Assembly (NCBI RefSeq): GCF_000513115.1 | Contig: NZ_BAUU01000008.1 | Location: 88,989 to 152,988, forward strand | DNA length: 64,000 nucleotides | Direction: 5' to 3' | Origin: Halalkalibacter hemicellulosilyticusJCM 9152 | GTDB taxonomy: Bacteria > Bacillota > Bacilli > Bacillales > Bacillaceae_D | In this document: positions 7,019 to 16,303 of the stretch, piece after piece | Layout: every line of letters begins with the position of its first letter | How positions within the stretch are numbered: the stretch's first letter is position 1 | Notes under the pieces: generated by a model | What the model was told of the DNA's origin: nothing | The model's input: the letters and a program-made list of their open reading frames with translations, nothing else | Database searches by the model: none | Translations under genes and position numbers: made by a program

Positions 7019-7150
7019 ATTGCTCGTTGTTTGATAGGTGATATCTCCTAACCTCTATCAATTGGAGATACTCGACCATGCTGTGGGTGAAAACCTTAGA
7101 TGCTTGTCATCAGTGGTGTGGTGTGAGGGAGGGTTCAATGCCCATTACAA
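7019..7150 (+). promoter_or_regulatory. EAR-type processive antitermination RNA of the eps operon
   Basis: The 330-base gap between epsB and the next gene holds a structured RNA. TTGATAG (7031-7037) pairs with CTATCAA (7055-7061), and TATCTCC (7042-7048) pairs with GGAGATA (7064-7070). The two stems interleave, which is an H-type pseudoknot. A G-rich part (CTGTGGGTGAAAACC, then GTGTGGTGTGAGGGAGGG) follows. In B. subtilis the eps-associated RNA (EAR) lies at exactly this place, between the second and third eps genes, and lets polymerase read through terminators in the long operon. The assignment rests on position and pairing; my memory of the EAR sequence supports it. A weak hairpin with a T run follows at 7150-7170. 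Confidence 0.75.
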
Positions 7151-7248
7151 TGTTAAAACATTCTTTTTTCAGTAATGATTTAATGGAAGTCATTAATGAA
7201 AAGAGAAGGTCAATTAAATGGAAAAGTAACCGAAAGAGGTGAATAAGT

Positions 7249-8415
7249 TTGAATAACAAAAAAGTGTTATTTTGTGCAACAGTCGATTATCATTTTAAAG
7301 CTTTTCATTTGCCTTATTTGAAATGGTTTCAAGACCAAGGCTGGGAAGTTCATGTTGCAGCAGAAGGTTCAATGTCATTACCGTATACGAATAAGAAGTT
7401 TTCAATACCGATTCAACGTTCACCCTTCCGTCTATCTAATTTCAGGGCGTGTAAACAGTTAAAGGACATCATTGAACAAGAACAGTACAGAATCATTCAT
7501 TGCCATACTCCATTAGGTGGGGTTCTTTCTCGTATAGCTGCAAAGGGGATTCGAAAATCTGGAGCAAAAGTTCTTTATACCGCTCATGGCTTTCATTTTT
7601 TTAAAGGGGCGCCATTAGTTAACTGGTTGTACTACCCAATTGAAAGAATTTTGTCTTCACAAACGGATTGTTTAATTACGATTAATCAAGAGGACTACGA
7701 ATTTGCATCGAAACACCTTACACAGGCAAGAACATTAAAGCATGTACGAGGAGTAGGTGTGAATATGAAAAAATACCGCCCTCTCGATGAAAAAGAGAAA
7801 TGGTTGAGGCGTTCACATTTTCATTACACTGAAGATCAATTCTTAATGATTTATGTAGCTGAATTTAACCGAAATAAGAATCATCAGTTTTTGATTCAAG
7901 CATTTGCACATGCAAAAGATGAGCTTAGTGGAGCTCGCCTTTTGTTTGCTGGGGAAGGACCGTTGTTAGAGAAGTGTATAAAGTTAGCAGAACAGCTAAA
8001 GGTCAAGGATCGAATCGACTTTTTAGGTTTTCGAAATGATATAGATCAACTCCTTCCGATATGTGATATCGCTTTATCTGCAAGCTTACGTGAAGGGCTT
8101 CCGGTCAATATTTTAGAAGCGATGGCTTGTGGTTTGCCTATAATAGCTACAAATAACAGAGGGCATCGTGAACTTATAACTGCGAATCAAAATGGTTTTT
8201 TAATAGGTGTTTCACAAGTTAAATTGTTTGCAAAGAAACTCATTACTCTTTACGGCTCAGTGGAGTTGAGAGAACGATTTTCTGAGCACAGTTTAGAGTT
8301 TGTTCAACCCTTTTCACTTGAACACGTGCGGCGAGAAATGGATGAGGTTTATTTACATTTTATGATGGAGGATACACATGCAACCGAAAATCAGTATTAT
8401 CGTGCCTATTTATAA
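7249..8415 (+). CDS. epsD: Glycosyltransferase family 4 (EpsD-like)
   Basis: 388 residues with GT-B fold. The N-terminus VLFCATVDYHFKAFHLPYLK and IHCHTPLGGVLSRIAA fit the GT4 acceptor domain. The C-terminal domain has LLFAGEGPLLEKC and the E-x7-E region SLREGLPVNILEAMACGLPI (about 282-301). It is the first gene after the EAR RNA, the position of epsC/epsD in B. subtilis, and is most like EpsD. It would add a sugar to the lipid-linked EPS repeat at the inner membrane face. The start is TTG after AAAGAGGTGAA. Its end overlaps the next gene by 38 bases. Confidence 0.85.
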   Translation: MNNKKVLFCATVDYHFKAFHLPYLKWFQDQGWEVHVAAEGSMSLPYTNKKFSIPIQRSPFRLSNFRACKQLKDIIEQEQYRIIHCHTPLGGVLSRIAAKGIRKSGAKVLYTAHGFHFFKGAPLVNWLYYPIERILSSQTDCLITINQEDYEFASKHLTQARTLKHVRGVGVNMKKYRPLDEKEKWLRRSHFHYTEDQFLMIYVAEFNRNKNHQFLIQAFAHAKDELSGARLLFAGEGPLLEKCIKLAEQLKVKDRIDFLGFRNDIDQLLPICDIALSASLREGLPVNILEAMACGLPIIATNNRGHRELITANQNGFLIGVSQVKLFAKKLITLYGSVELRERFSEHSLEFVQPFSLEHVRREMDEVYLHFMMEDTHATENQYYRAYL

Positions 8416-9511
8416 TCGTGAAAAAGAGTTAGCTCGTTGCTTACAATCATTACTGAAACAAACGTTTAAAGAGATTGAGATTATTCTTATCAATGACGGA
8501 TCAACAGATGATAGCGTAGAGCTGATCCATCATTATGCTGAGAAAGATGAGCGGATTGTCGTCATTAATCAAAATAATAAGGGTGTTTCAATTGCTCGAA
8601 ATCAAGGTCTATTAATGGCAAAAGGAAAATATGTAGGTTTTGTTGATTCAGACGATTGGGTAGAGCTTACGATGTATGAACGTTTATTTCAAATAGCTGA
8701 GGAAAGGGAAGCGGACGTTGTCATGTGTTCATATGTGCGAGAGTTTCTAGGTGGTTCAAAAGAGAAGCAGCTCTCTGAACAGAAAATCATTCATTTACAA
8801 GGAAAGCAAGTTCAAACTAATTTACTGAGGCGCTTAATTGGCCCTATTCGTCATGAATTAGGACAACCTGAAATGCTTGATGCATGGGGGACGGTTTGGT
8901 CAAAGCTTTATCGAAGAGATGTCCTACGCATCAGTCAAGCGACCTTTGTTAATTTAGACGAAATTGGAACGAATGAGGATACTTTATTTAATATGCAAGT
9001 TCTCACTTGCGCACAAAGCTTTGTTTTCTATAACCAACCTTTTTACCACTATTGGAGAGGAAATGATAAATCCGTTACAGCCATTCATAAATCAAATTTA
9101 TTAGTAAAATGGAGATGTTTATTTCAACATATAGAACGTATCGTCAATGATAGATGTAGGCAGGAGGTCGTCTATCAATATGCGCTGCAAAATCGAATTA
9201 GTATGAGTGTATTAGGATTAGGGTTGAATGAAATTTATGCGAAGAATCGTACACATGATAAAAAAATAAAAAAAATAAAGCGTATATTACATGACGAGCA
9301 AATACAACGAGCCTTGAAAACGTTAGATTTTCGCCATTTCACATGTATATGGAAGCTCTTTTTTTTCTGTGCGAAATACAAGTTCAGCACCTTTTTTTAT
9401 ATTATGTTACATGGTGTGGAAATGATGAGAAAAAGAAAAGGAGGGAGGGACGAGCTTGGAGCCAATACGAGTTCTACAAGTCGTTACGATTATGAATCGC
9501 GGTGGACTTGA
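8378..9511 (+). CDS. Glycosyltransferase family 2 (eps operon)
   Basis: 377 residues, GT-A fold. The N-terminal domain has ISIIVPIYNREKELARCLQS, LINDGSTDDS and the metal-binding FVDSDDW (about residues 88-94). The C-terminal third is basic and partly hydrophobic, as in EpsH/EpsJ-type enzymes. The ATG at 8378 is preceded by ATGGAGGA and overlaps the previous gene, so translation is probably coupled. Donor and acceptor sugars cannot be read from sequence. Confidence 0.85.
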   Translation: MQPKISIIVPIYNREKELARCLQSLLKQTFKEIEIILINDGSTDDSVELIHHYAEKDERIVVINQNNKGVSIARNQGLLMAKGKYVGFVDSDDWVELTMYERLFQIAEEREADVVMCSYVREFLGGSKEKQLSEQKIIHLQGKQVQTNLLRRLIGPIRHELGQPEMLDAWGTVWSKLYRRDVLRISQATFVNLDEIGTNEDTLFNMQVLTCAQSFVFYNQPFYHYWRGNDKSVTAIHKSNLLVKWRCLFQHIERIVNDRCRQEVVYQYALQNRISMSVLGLGLNEIYAKNRTHDKKIKKIKRILHDEQIQRALKTLDFRHFTCIWKLFFFCAKYKFSTFFYIMLHGVEMMRKRKGGRDELGANTSSTSRYDYESRWT

Positions 9512-10568
9512 AACAATGCTTATGAATTACTATCGCCGAATTAATCGTGAACGTATTCAATTCGATTTTATTGTTCATCGTGAGGAAGAAGGTCATTATG
9601 ATCAAGAAATTTTAGATTTAGGTGGCCGTATATATCGAATGCCATCAATACGGCCTGGTCAGTATCGTACGTATTTCACTAAGCTAGAGTCATTTTTTCA
9701 TGAACATCAATATGTTATTGTACATTCACACATTAATGAAAATAGTGCATTTATTTTGAAAATAGCAAAAGAAGCAGGAGTACCTTGCCGTATTGCCCAT
9801 AGTCATTTAAGTGATTTAGCCATTGATTATAAGTTTCCGTTTCGAATATATGCACGAAGGGTGTTAAAAAATCAACCTACAACGTATTTTGCCTGTTCGA
9901 AAAGAGCTGGAGAATGGCTTTTCGGTAAGGAGATAGCCACGAAGGATATAAAGGTTCTTCACAATGCTGTCGATGTAAATAAATTTGCTTATGATCCTCT
10001 AAAGAGAAAAAACAAAAGAGAGGAGCTAGGGGTTCAAGGGAAATATGTCATTGGTCATATTGGTCGTTTTAATAGACAAAAAAATCACAAATTTTTAATC
10101 GAGGTTTTTAAAAAGGTTTATCAATGCAATCAACATGCAGTACTTGTTCTTGTCGGTGACGGTTCATTAAAAAACAATATTGTTGAAAAAGTAAGGAGAG
10201 CTGGAATAGAAGAAGCTGTCTTTTTTTTAGGCGTCAGAGACGATATTCCAGATCTAATGTTGGCTTTTGACCTTTTTTTGTTCCCTTCTCTATTTGAGGG
10301 GTTACCGGTTGTGTTAATTGAAGCACAGGCAGCTGGATTGCGTTGTGTTGTTTCTGATGCGATTACAAAGCAAGTGAATGTGACGAATCGAATTGATTTC
10401 TTTCCATTATCTCGCTCTCCGTCTCAATGGAGTGAGCACTTACTTTCGGTAACAGGCGGTCATAAGGATATGAGCGAGCAATTAAGAGAGAACCAATATG
10501 ATACGTATTCAATGGTTGATTGGTTAACGGGATATTATTTAGCCGAGGCCAATCGGCAGTCAGTGTAG
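9456..10568 (+). CDS. epsF: Glycosyltransferase family 4 (EpsF-like)
   Basis: 370 residues. The opening VLQVVTIMNRGGLETMLMNY is typical of EpsF-type GT4 enzymes. VIGHIGRFNRQKNHKFLIEV begins the donor-binding domain, and LFEGLPVVLIEAQAAGLRCV is the nucleotide-sugar site. The TTG start at 9456 follows GGAGGGAGG and overlaps the previous gene by 56 bases. A close paralogue lies at 15164-16303, with the same opening and the same EAQAAG box, so the repeat unit probably contains two similar linkages. Confidence 0.85.
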   Translation: MEPIRVLQVVTIMNRGGLETMLMNYYRRINRERIQFDFIVHREEEGHYDQEILDLGGRIYRMPSIRPGQYRTYFTKLESFFHEHQYVIVHSHINENSAFILKIAKEAGVPCRIAHSHLSDLAIDYKFPFRIYARRVLKNQPTTYFACSKRAGEWLFGKEIATKDIKVLHNAVDVNKFAYDPLKRKNKREELGVQGKYVIGHIGRFNRQKNHKFLIEVFKKVYQCNQHAVLVLVGDGSLKNNIVEKVRRAGIEEAVFFLGVRDDIPDLMLAFDLFLFPSLFEGLPVVLIEAQAAGLRCVVSDAITKQVNVTNRIDFFPLSRSPSQWSEHLLSVTGGHKDMSEQLRENQYDTYSMVDWLTGYYLAEANRQSV

Positions 10569-10589
10569 CAATGAAGGAAGGAAGTTTAT

Positions 10590-11486
10590 ATGGATGCTAT
10601 ATTAACGATTTTCACTCCAACATACAATCGTGCTTATATCCTGCACGAATGTTATGAAAGCTTAAAAAGACAGACCTCACATGAGTTTGTTTGGTTGATT
10701 ATTGATGATGGCTCCACTGATGGAACGGCTGAGTTAGTGAGGAAGTGGATTCAAGAAGAAGCTATGATCATTCGCTATCATTATCAGGAGAATCAAGGTA
10801 TGCATGGAGCCCATAATACAGCATATAAGCTTATTCAAACGGAGTTAAATGTTTGCTTAGATTCTGATGATTATTTTGCTGATGATGCTGTAGAAAAAAT
10901 CGTTTCCTTTTGGCATAAATTTGGAAGCGAACATTATGCAGGAATCGTTGCATTAGATGCTTATCCATCAGGAGAAATTGTCGGCACATCACTTCCGCGT
11001 TCGATGAAAGCAGCGACGCTATCAGATTTATACATGAAGCACAAAGTGAAAGGTGATAAGAAGCTTATTTATCGTACAGAACAGACGAGTAAAACACCAC
11101 CATATCCAATTTATGAAGGGGAAAAATATTGCCCGCTTAGTTACAAATATATTTTAATTGATCAAATTTGCCCATTACTCATTATGGATGAAGTCGTTTG
11201 TTACGTTGAATATTTGAATGATGGTTCTAGCTTAAATATGGTACAGCAATACCGAAAGAATCCTAGAGGGTTTTCTTTTTTTCGGAAAGTAGCGATGAAA
11301 TATGCACCAACATGGGATGAACGCTTAAGGGAAGCTATTCACTATGTGTCTAGTAATCTCTTTATTCGAAATCATCGCTTTTTAATTGAATCGCCATGCA
11401 AATGGACGACGTTGTTAGCGATACCATTTGGTTTTATTCTTCATCTATACATTCGGTTAACTCGGAGGCAAACTGTAATGAAGTAA
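10590..11486 (+). CDS. Glycosyltransferase family 2 (eps operon)
   Basis: 298 residues. ILTIFTPTYNRAYILHECYE, LIIDDGSTDGT and VCLDSDDYF give a clear GT-A core with the DxD motif at about residues 91-93. The end of the protein (LLAIPFGFILHLYIRL) is hydrophobic and basic and may attach it to the membrane. AAGGAAGG precedes the ATG. It lies between a GT4 and the polymerase gene, in the eps operon. Confidence 0.84.
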   Translation: MDAILTIFTPTYNRAYILHECYESLKRQTSHEFVWLIIDDGSTDGTAELVRKWIQEEAMIIRYHYQENQGMHGAHNTAYKLIQTELNVCLDSDDYFADDAVEKIVSFWHKFGSEHYAGIVALDAYPSGEIVGTSLPRSMKAATLSDLYMKHKVKGDKKLIYRTEQTSKTPPYPIYEGEKYCPLSYKYILIDQICPLLIMDEVVCYVEYLNDGSSLNMVQQYRKNPRGFSFFRKVAMKYAPTWDERLREAIHYVSSNLFIRNHRFLIESPCKWTTLLAIPFGFILHLYIRLTRRQTVMK

Positions 11487-11510
11487 TTAGACTTGAAAGG
11501 AAATGATGAT

Positions 11511-12581
11511 GTGACGGTTCTATATGCGAATGTATTTTTCGTTTTTGTATTCTCCTTATTGGCACGTTTTTTAGCTGAGCCTGATTCATTGTCACCTGCA
11601 ACTGTAAAGCCCAATAAATACTTTGCTGGATTAGCGGCATCCTCACTTGTGCTCGTTGCTGGGTTAAGAAGCAATATTGGAGATACATATTACTATATTC
11701 ATTCGTATGTCACAAATGAATACACATGGGAAGAAATTGACTTTACTGGTGATTTCGGTTTTAACCTTTTGCAAATGGTGTTGCAGCAAATTTCTCGAGA
11801 TCCACAGCTGCTCCTATTCATTACAGCTTTCTTGACGAATGTTCTTATTACAATGACTTTATATCACTATTCACGTTTATTTGAAATTAGTATGTATGTC
11901 TATATTACATTAGGCTTTTTCCTTGTTTCAATGAATGGGATTAGACAATACCTTGCAGCTGCCATTTTGTTTGCTGCGACAACCTATATCATTCAAGGAG
12001 CATGGAAGAGATATTTTGTGATTGTACTAGTTGCTTCTACTATTCATCAAACAGCACTTATTATGATACCTGTTTATTTTATTGTACGAAGTCCAGCATG
12101 GTCAAAAATGACAATTGTTTTGATTCTTGGTTCTGTTGCGTTAGTCATTGGTTTTAATCATTTTATGGATATTCTTTTTCGTGTAATTGAGGATACGCAA
12201 TATGGTGGATATGAGGATTTCCAGGAAGGGGGAGCGAATAGTTTACGAGTCCTCGTTGCAGCTGCCCCCATATTATTAGCGTATATTGGACGTGAACGAC
12301 TACAAGAACTGTTTCCGAAAAGCGATGTGATCGTCAATATGGCGCTCATTAGTTTATTATTTATGCTGATTTCGACACAAAATTGGATTTTTGCTCGATT
12401 TTCAATTTATTTTGGCTTATATCAGCTGATTCTTGTTTCGTGGGTCGTCAAAGTATTCGCTCAAAAGGATCAGCGCTTGATCTATTTTGGGATAGTAATT
12501 TGTTATTTTATTTACTTTATTTATGAGCATGTTGTTACGTTAGACATTATTTACCACAGTCCATATTTACCATTTAAATGA
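11511..12581 (+). CDS. epsG: EPS polymerase, EpsG family membrane protein
   Basis: About 356 residues with some nine to ten predicted membrane helices, e.g. LYANVFFVFVFSLLARFLAE at the start. GLRSNIGDTYYY is the conserved EpsG/Wzy motif just after the first helices. EpsG-type proteins are thought to polymerise repeat units on the outer membrane face. I favour GTG 11511, which puts the first membrane helix at the N-terminus with AAAGGA 9 bases before; a TTG at 11493 would add six residues. It lies between glycosyltransferases and the small coupled gene before epsL. Confidence 0.82.
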   Translation: MTVLYANVFFVFVFSLLARFLAEPDSLSPATVKPNKYFAGLAASSLVLVAGLRSNIGDTYYYIHSYVTNEYTWEEIDFTGDFGFNLLQMVLQQISRDPQLLLFITAFLTNVLITMTLYHYSRLFEISMYVYITLGFFLVSMNGIRQYLAAAILFAATTYIIQGAWKRYFVIVLVASTIHQTALIMIPVYFIVRSPAWSKMTIVLILGSVALVIGFNHFMDILFRVIEDTQYGGYEDFQEGGANSLRVLVAAAPILLAYIGRERLQELFPKSDVIVNMALISLLFMLISTQNWIFARFSIYFGLYQLILVSWVVKVFAQKDQRLIYFGIVICYFIYFIYEHVVTLDIIYHSPYLPFK

Positions 12582-12595
12582 AATTAGGAGAATAT

Positions 12596-12742
12596 ATGAA
12601 TAGTAAACAATTAGAAGAATTATTATTGAAGATTTACGATATGGGTGAACAACAAAATGTGAAAGTAAAGGAAGTGATGACTCAGATCGCTCAGGAGCTG
12701 AATCACGTTAGGTTGATCTCTGGAAAGGAGAAGGAAGAATGA
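12596..12742 (+). CDS. Small 48-residue charged protein coupled to epsL
   Basis: An ATG at 12596 with TTAGGAGAA at good distance opens a 48-codon frame beginning MNSKQLEELLLKIYDMGEQQ and ending in a run of Lys and Glu. Its stop overlaps the epsL start (ATGA at 12739-12742), a classic translational coupling. The protein is predicted to be a single amphipathic helix, soluble and highly charged. I know no family for it. Conserved spacing, ribosome binding site and overlap argue that it is real; it could regulate or stabilise the phosphoglycosyltransferase. Confidence 0.65.
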   Translation: MNSKQLEELLLKIYDMGEQQNVKVKEVMTQIAQELNHVRLISGKEKEE

Positions 12743-13352
12743 TTAAGAGAATGTTAGATATTGTAGTAGCGATTACATTATTAATCGTGCTTTTTCCAAT
12801 TGGTGCGATCATAACTTGCCTTATTAAATGGCAATTAGGTAACCCTATTTTTTTTGTTCAGAAGCGTCCTGGTTTAAAAGGAGAGCCTTTTTATTTGTAT
12901 AAATTTCGTACGATGAGTCACATAACCGATGCAGATGGTGAACTGCTAGAGGATGCAAAGCGGTTAACGACATTTGGAAGATTATTAAGAAACACGAGCT
13001 TAGATGAACTACCTCAGCTTTGGAATGTAGTAAGAGGCGAATTGAGCATTGTTGGACCGAGACCGTTATTAATGGAATATTTGCCATTGTATTCGACTGA
13101 ACAAATGAGAAGCATGATGTAAAGCCAGGAATTACAGGATGGGCACAAGTGAATGGACGTAATCAACTAACCTGGGAGGAAAAGTTTGATTTCGATCTTT
13201 GGTATGTAGATCACGCTTCTTTCTGGTTAGACTTGAAAATAATAGGCATGACTTTACTGAAAGTAATCAAGCGTGATGGGATTAATCAATCTTCGAATCT
13301 GCCGATGGAGCGATTTCAAGGAATGAAATCGTCAAGTGGTGATGTTGGATGA
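12739..13352 (+). pseudogene. epsL: Initiating sugar-phosphate transferase (EpsL-like), apparent 1-base frameshift
   Basis: The first frame (12739-13122) encodes one membrane helix and the bacterial sugar transferase core (FFVQKRPGLKGEPFYLYKFR, then LDELPQLWNVVRGELSIVGP). It then ends prematurely at TAA 13120. From 13113 the next frame supplies the missing family sequence HDVKPGITGWAQVNGRN and continues to 13352. Restoring one base near 13112 gives a full protein of about 204 residues. The family transfers a sugar-1-phosphate to undecaprenyl phosphate to start each EPS repeat, so a true lesion would block the pathway unless another enzyme substitutes. Since two other genes show the same kind of lesion, a sequencing indel is possible. 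Confidence 0.85.
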
Positions 13353-13999
13353 AATTGTTCATTGTCGGACATGGTGGACATAGTAAAGTTATTGCTGATG
13401 TGGCTATTCAAAATGGTTATGAGATCGCAGGTTACGTAGATGATAAGTACGAAATAGAAACAATAGAAAATGAGCTTATACTCGGTCCAATTTCTGCTCT
13501 ACATAAATATCTTAAGACTGAAAAGGAGACAAAGGTTGTTATTGCGATTGGCCATAATGCGCTGAGACAAGCAATGATGGAAACATTAGCGTTGGATAAA
13601 AATCGATATGCTACATTAATACATTCGAATTCTTGGATTAGTCCACAAAGTGAATTGGGGCATGGAAGTGTGGTCATGGCGAATGCAGTTATTCAAGCGG
13701 GATCTATTATTGGTGATCATGTCATTATTAACACGAATGCGATTGTAGAACATGATAGCGCAATAGGTAATTTTGTTCATATTGCTCCTAGTGCAACATT
13801 AACAGGAATGACTACGATACAAACAGGAGTACAAATAGGTGCAAGTGCAACTGTACTACCTGGAAAGACGGTCGGAGAGTGGGCCATCGTTGGAGCTGGT
13901 GCAACTGTTATACACGATATTCCGATGTACTGTACAGCTATAGGGGTTCCTGCGAAAATTAAGCAAAAGGAAGGCGATTCGATTGTCAAAAGATCATAG
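13349..13999 (+). CDS. epsM: Sugar O/N-acetyltransferase with left-handed beta-helix (EpsM-like)
   Basis: 216 residues. The N-terminus has a PglD/NeuD-type nucleotide-binding-like start (LFIVGHGGHSKVIADVAI). The C-terminal half shows hexapeptide repeats from about residue 95 to 200 (GSVVMANAVIQAGSIIGDHV and following). Enzymes of this type acetylate UDP-4-amino-4,6-dideoxy-GlcNAc in bacillosamine synthesis. The next gene is the matching aminotransferase. Its ATG overlaps the stop of epsL (ATGA). The dehydratase expected upstream in the pathway (EpsC) is not in this cluster. Confidence 0.87.
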   Translation: MKLFIVGHGGHSKVIADVAIQNGYEIAGYVDDKYEIETIENELILGPISALHKYLKTEKETKVVIAIGHNALRQAMMETLALDKNRYATLIHSNSWISPQSELGHGSVVMANAVIQAGSIIGDHVIINTNAIVEHDSAIGNFVHIAPSATLTGMTTIQTGVQIGASATVLPGKTVGEWAIVGAGATVIHDIPMYCTAIGVPAKIKQKEGDSIVKRS

Positions 14000-15146
14000 A
14001 ATTTATCTATCTCCTCCTCATATGTCTGGTGAGGAATTAGCATATATTCAAGATGCTCTGCAGTCCAACTGGATTGCTCCATTAGGCCCTCATGTTAATC
14101 ATTTCGAGAAGGAAATTGCCGAATATGTAGGTGTAAAGGGAGCAGTTGCGGTTAGTTCAGGGACGGCAGCCATCCATTTAGCACTACACGTCATAAATGT
14201 AACGAAAGGAGACCTCGTATTTTGTTCAAGCTTAACGTTTGTGGCGAGTGCTAATCCTATTTTGTATCGTGGAGCGGAGCCAGTCTTTATTGATGCAGAT
14301 CCCGAGACATGGAATATGTCAACGAGTGCACTGGCAGATGCATTGGCCGAAGCGGCTCATGTAGGACGTTTACCAAAAGCAGTTATTGTTGTTCATTTAT
14401 ATGGACAAGTGGCGAACATGAGTGAAATTTGTTCTCTATGTGACCAGTATGGAGTTCCAGTTATAGAGGATGCAGCAGAGTCATTAGGGTCAACTTATGA
14501 ACAAAGGCATAGTGGCTCGATGGGGTTATTTGGTGTTTACTCATTTAACGGGAATAAAATTATTACAACATCTGGCGGTGGGATGCTCGTTTCTCATGAT
14601 CAACAGGCACTAGAAAAAGCTCTATATCTAGCAACACAAGCAAAAGATCCAACAGAGTATTATCAGCATCGAGAGCTTGGTTACAATTATAGAATGAGTA
14701 ATTTATTAGCGGCGGTCGGAAGGTCACAGCTTAAAGTGTTAAAAGAACGTGTTCATGCACGAAGAGCTGTTTTTCAGAGATATGTTGAACAGCTCGGTGA
14801 TATAGCAGGGTTCATTTTTACGAAAGAGCTGGAAAATACTCGCTCGAATAGATGGTTAACGACGTTACGAGTGGATCATTCGAAGACTGCTTTTCGGGTT
14901 GATGTCATTAGACGAACGCTAGTAGCACATAATATCGAAGCACGTCCAGTATGGAAGCCACTTCATTTACAGCCAATGTTTAGCGGTGTGAAGTATTATC
15001 CTCATGAGAAAGGGATGGATGTTTCACAGCATTTGTTTCAAACAGGTATTTGTTTACCATCTGGATCGAACTTAAGTCTTAGGGATCAAATGCGAATCGT
15101 TCAATGTATTAAAGAGACGATTTCGTTCGAAAAAATAGCTTTCTAA
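13983..15146 (+). CDS. epsN: PLP-dependent sugar aminotransferase (EpsN-like, DegT/DnrJ/EryC1)
   Basis: 387 residues. IYLSPPHMSGEELAYIQDAL opens the protein, AVAVSSGTAAIHLAL lies in the cofactor pocket, VIEDAAESLGS holds the Asp-Ala pair, and FSFNGNK-type FNGNKIITTSGGG contains the PLP lysine (about residue 187). The enzyme should make UDP-4-amino-4,6-dideoxy-GlcNAc from the 4-keto sugar, feeding EpsM. The TTG start at 13983 overlaps epsM by 17 bases and uses AAGGAAGG within it. Confidence 0.88.
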   Translation: MSKDHRIYLSPPHMSGEELAYIQDALQSNWIAPLGPHVNHFEKEIAEYVGVKGAVAVSSGTAAIHLALHVINVTKGDLVFCSSLTFVASANPILYRGAEPVFIDADPETWNMSTSALADALAEAAHVGRLPKAVIVVHLYGQVANMSEICSLCDQYGVPVIEDAAESLGSTYEQRHSGSMGLFGVYSFNGNKIITTSGGGMLVSHDQQALEKALYLATQAKDPTEYYQHRELGYNYRMSNLLAAVGRSQLKVLKERVHARRAVFQRYVEQLGDIAGFIFTKELENTRSNRWLTTLRVDHSKTAFRVDVIRRTLVAHNIEARPVWKPLHLQPMFSGVKYYPHEKGMDVSQHLFQTGICLPSGSNLSLRDQMRIVQCIKETISFEKIAF

Positions 15147-15163
15147 ATGAAAAGGAGAAGATA

Positions 15164-16303
15164 ATGGGACAGTCAGATAAGCTTTCCGTTCTGCATGTGG
15201 TTGGAGCGATGAACCATGGTGGTACGGAAAAGATGCTCATTGATATATATCGAAACATGGACCTTCAACATATTCAGTTTGATTTTATTACATTTAGTGG
15301 TGATAAAGCATACTATGATGATGAAATTAGACAGCTAGGAGGTCGTGTCATTCGTGTTGTCAATCATCTGTCAATTATAGAAATGAAGTATATTATGGAA
15401 ATGTATGGACCGTATGACATCGTTCATGCCCATACGTTATTTCATTGTGGCTTAGTGCAAATAGCTGCTCGACTCGCAGGGATTAAGGTGAGAATCTCAC
15501 ATGCTCATACAACTGATGATGATCAGGAGTCATTAATGCGAAGACTGTATACAGCTGTTATGAAACCGACGATTCAATTGTTTTCCACATATACGCTCGC
15601 TTGTAGTCAGCAAGCAGGGCGTTTTTTATTTGGCGAACGCATGATAGAAATAAGGAACAACTATCAGCTTTTTCCAAACGTGATTCATTATCAAGATTTT
15701 ATGGAAGAACCGGCGGAGGAAGTACAAGCATTTAAAAAGCAACTTGGTATTGAACATCGATTTGTTATTGGACATGTAGGCCGGTTTATTGAACCGAAAA
15801 ATCATTCTTTTTTGCTTGATATATTAGCCATTTTACGAAAGCGAAATATGGATGTGGTGTTGTTACTAGTTGGTGATGGAGTATTAAAAGAGGAAATAGA
15901 GCATAAGGCACAAAAGACCGGATTGGAAGAGTATGTTCATTTCACGGGCATTCGTGAAGATATTCCAACGATGCTTCATAGTATGGATTTATTTGTGTTT
16001 CCATCCATGTATGAAGGGCTAGGAATGGTGCTATTAGAGGCACAAGCAGCAGGAAAGAAGTGTCTTGTTTCAGAAGCTATACAACCGGAGGCCGATCTAC
16101 AAATTGGCCAAATGGTAACGTGTTCATTGGAATCAGGAGCCGAAGAATGGGCTGAAACGATCATGGAAATGAGAGAGCCGGAAACGATTGATTTAAGTAG
16201 GATTGAACAAGCCTTTATTGAAAAAGAGTATACGTTAGATGCAGGTGTTAACCGGTTGAGGAAGCTTTATATACAGGAAAACCAAAAGAAGGTGACCGTG
16301 TGA
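15164..16303 (+). CDS. Glycosyltransferase family 4 (second EpsF-like)
   Basis: 379 residues. VLHVVGAMNHGGTEKMLIDI, VIGHVGRFIEPKNHSFLLDI and MYEGLGMVLLEAQAAGKKCL give a full GT4 signature. It is clearly a paralogue of the gene at 9456, sharing the opening, the GHVGRF box and the C-terminal donor site. AAAAGGAGAAG precedes the ATG. It ends overlapping the following GT4 gene by 4 bases. Confidence 0.85.
   Translation: MGQSDKLSVLHVVGAMNHGGTEKMLIDIYRNMDLQHIQFDFITFSGDKAYYDDEIRQLGGRVIRVVNHLSIIEMKYIMEMYGPYDIVHAHTLFHCGLVQIAARLAGIKVRISHAHTTDDDQESLMRRLYTAVMKPTIQLFSTYTLACSQQAGRFLFGERMIEIRNNYQLFPNVIHYQDFMEEPAEEVQAFKKQLGIEHRFVIGHVGRFIEPKNHSFLLDILAILRKRNMDVVLLLVGDGVLKEEIEHKAQKTGLEEYVHFTGIREDIPTMLHSMDLFVFPSMYEGLGMVLLEAQAAGKKCLVSEAIQPEADLQIGQMVTCSLESGAEEWAETIMEMREPETIDLSRIEQAFIEKEYTLDAGVNRLRKLYIQENQKKVTV

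Noticed and set aside
7139..7243. 34-codon frame after the EAR RNA, considered as a remnant of epsC.
   Set aside because: Starts inside the conserved end of the RNA, has no ribosome binding site, and I could not match it to EpsC.
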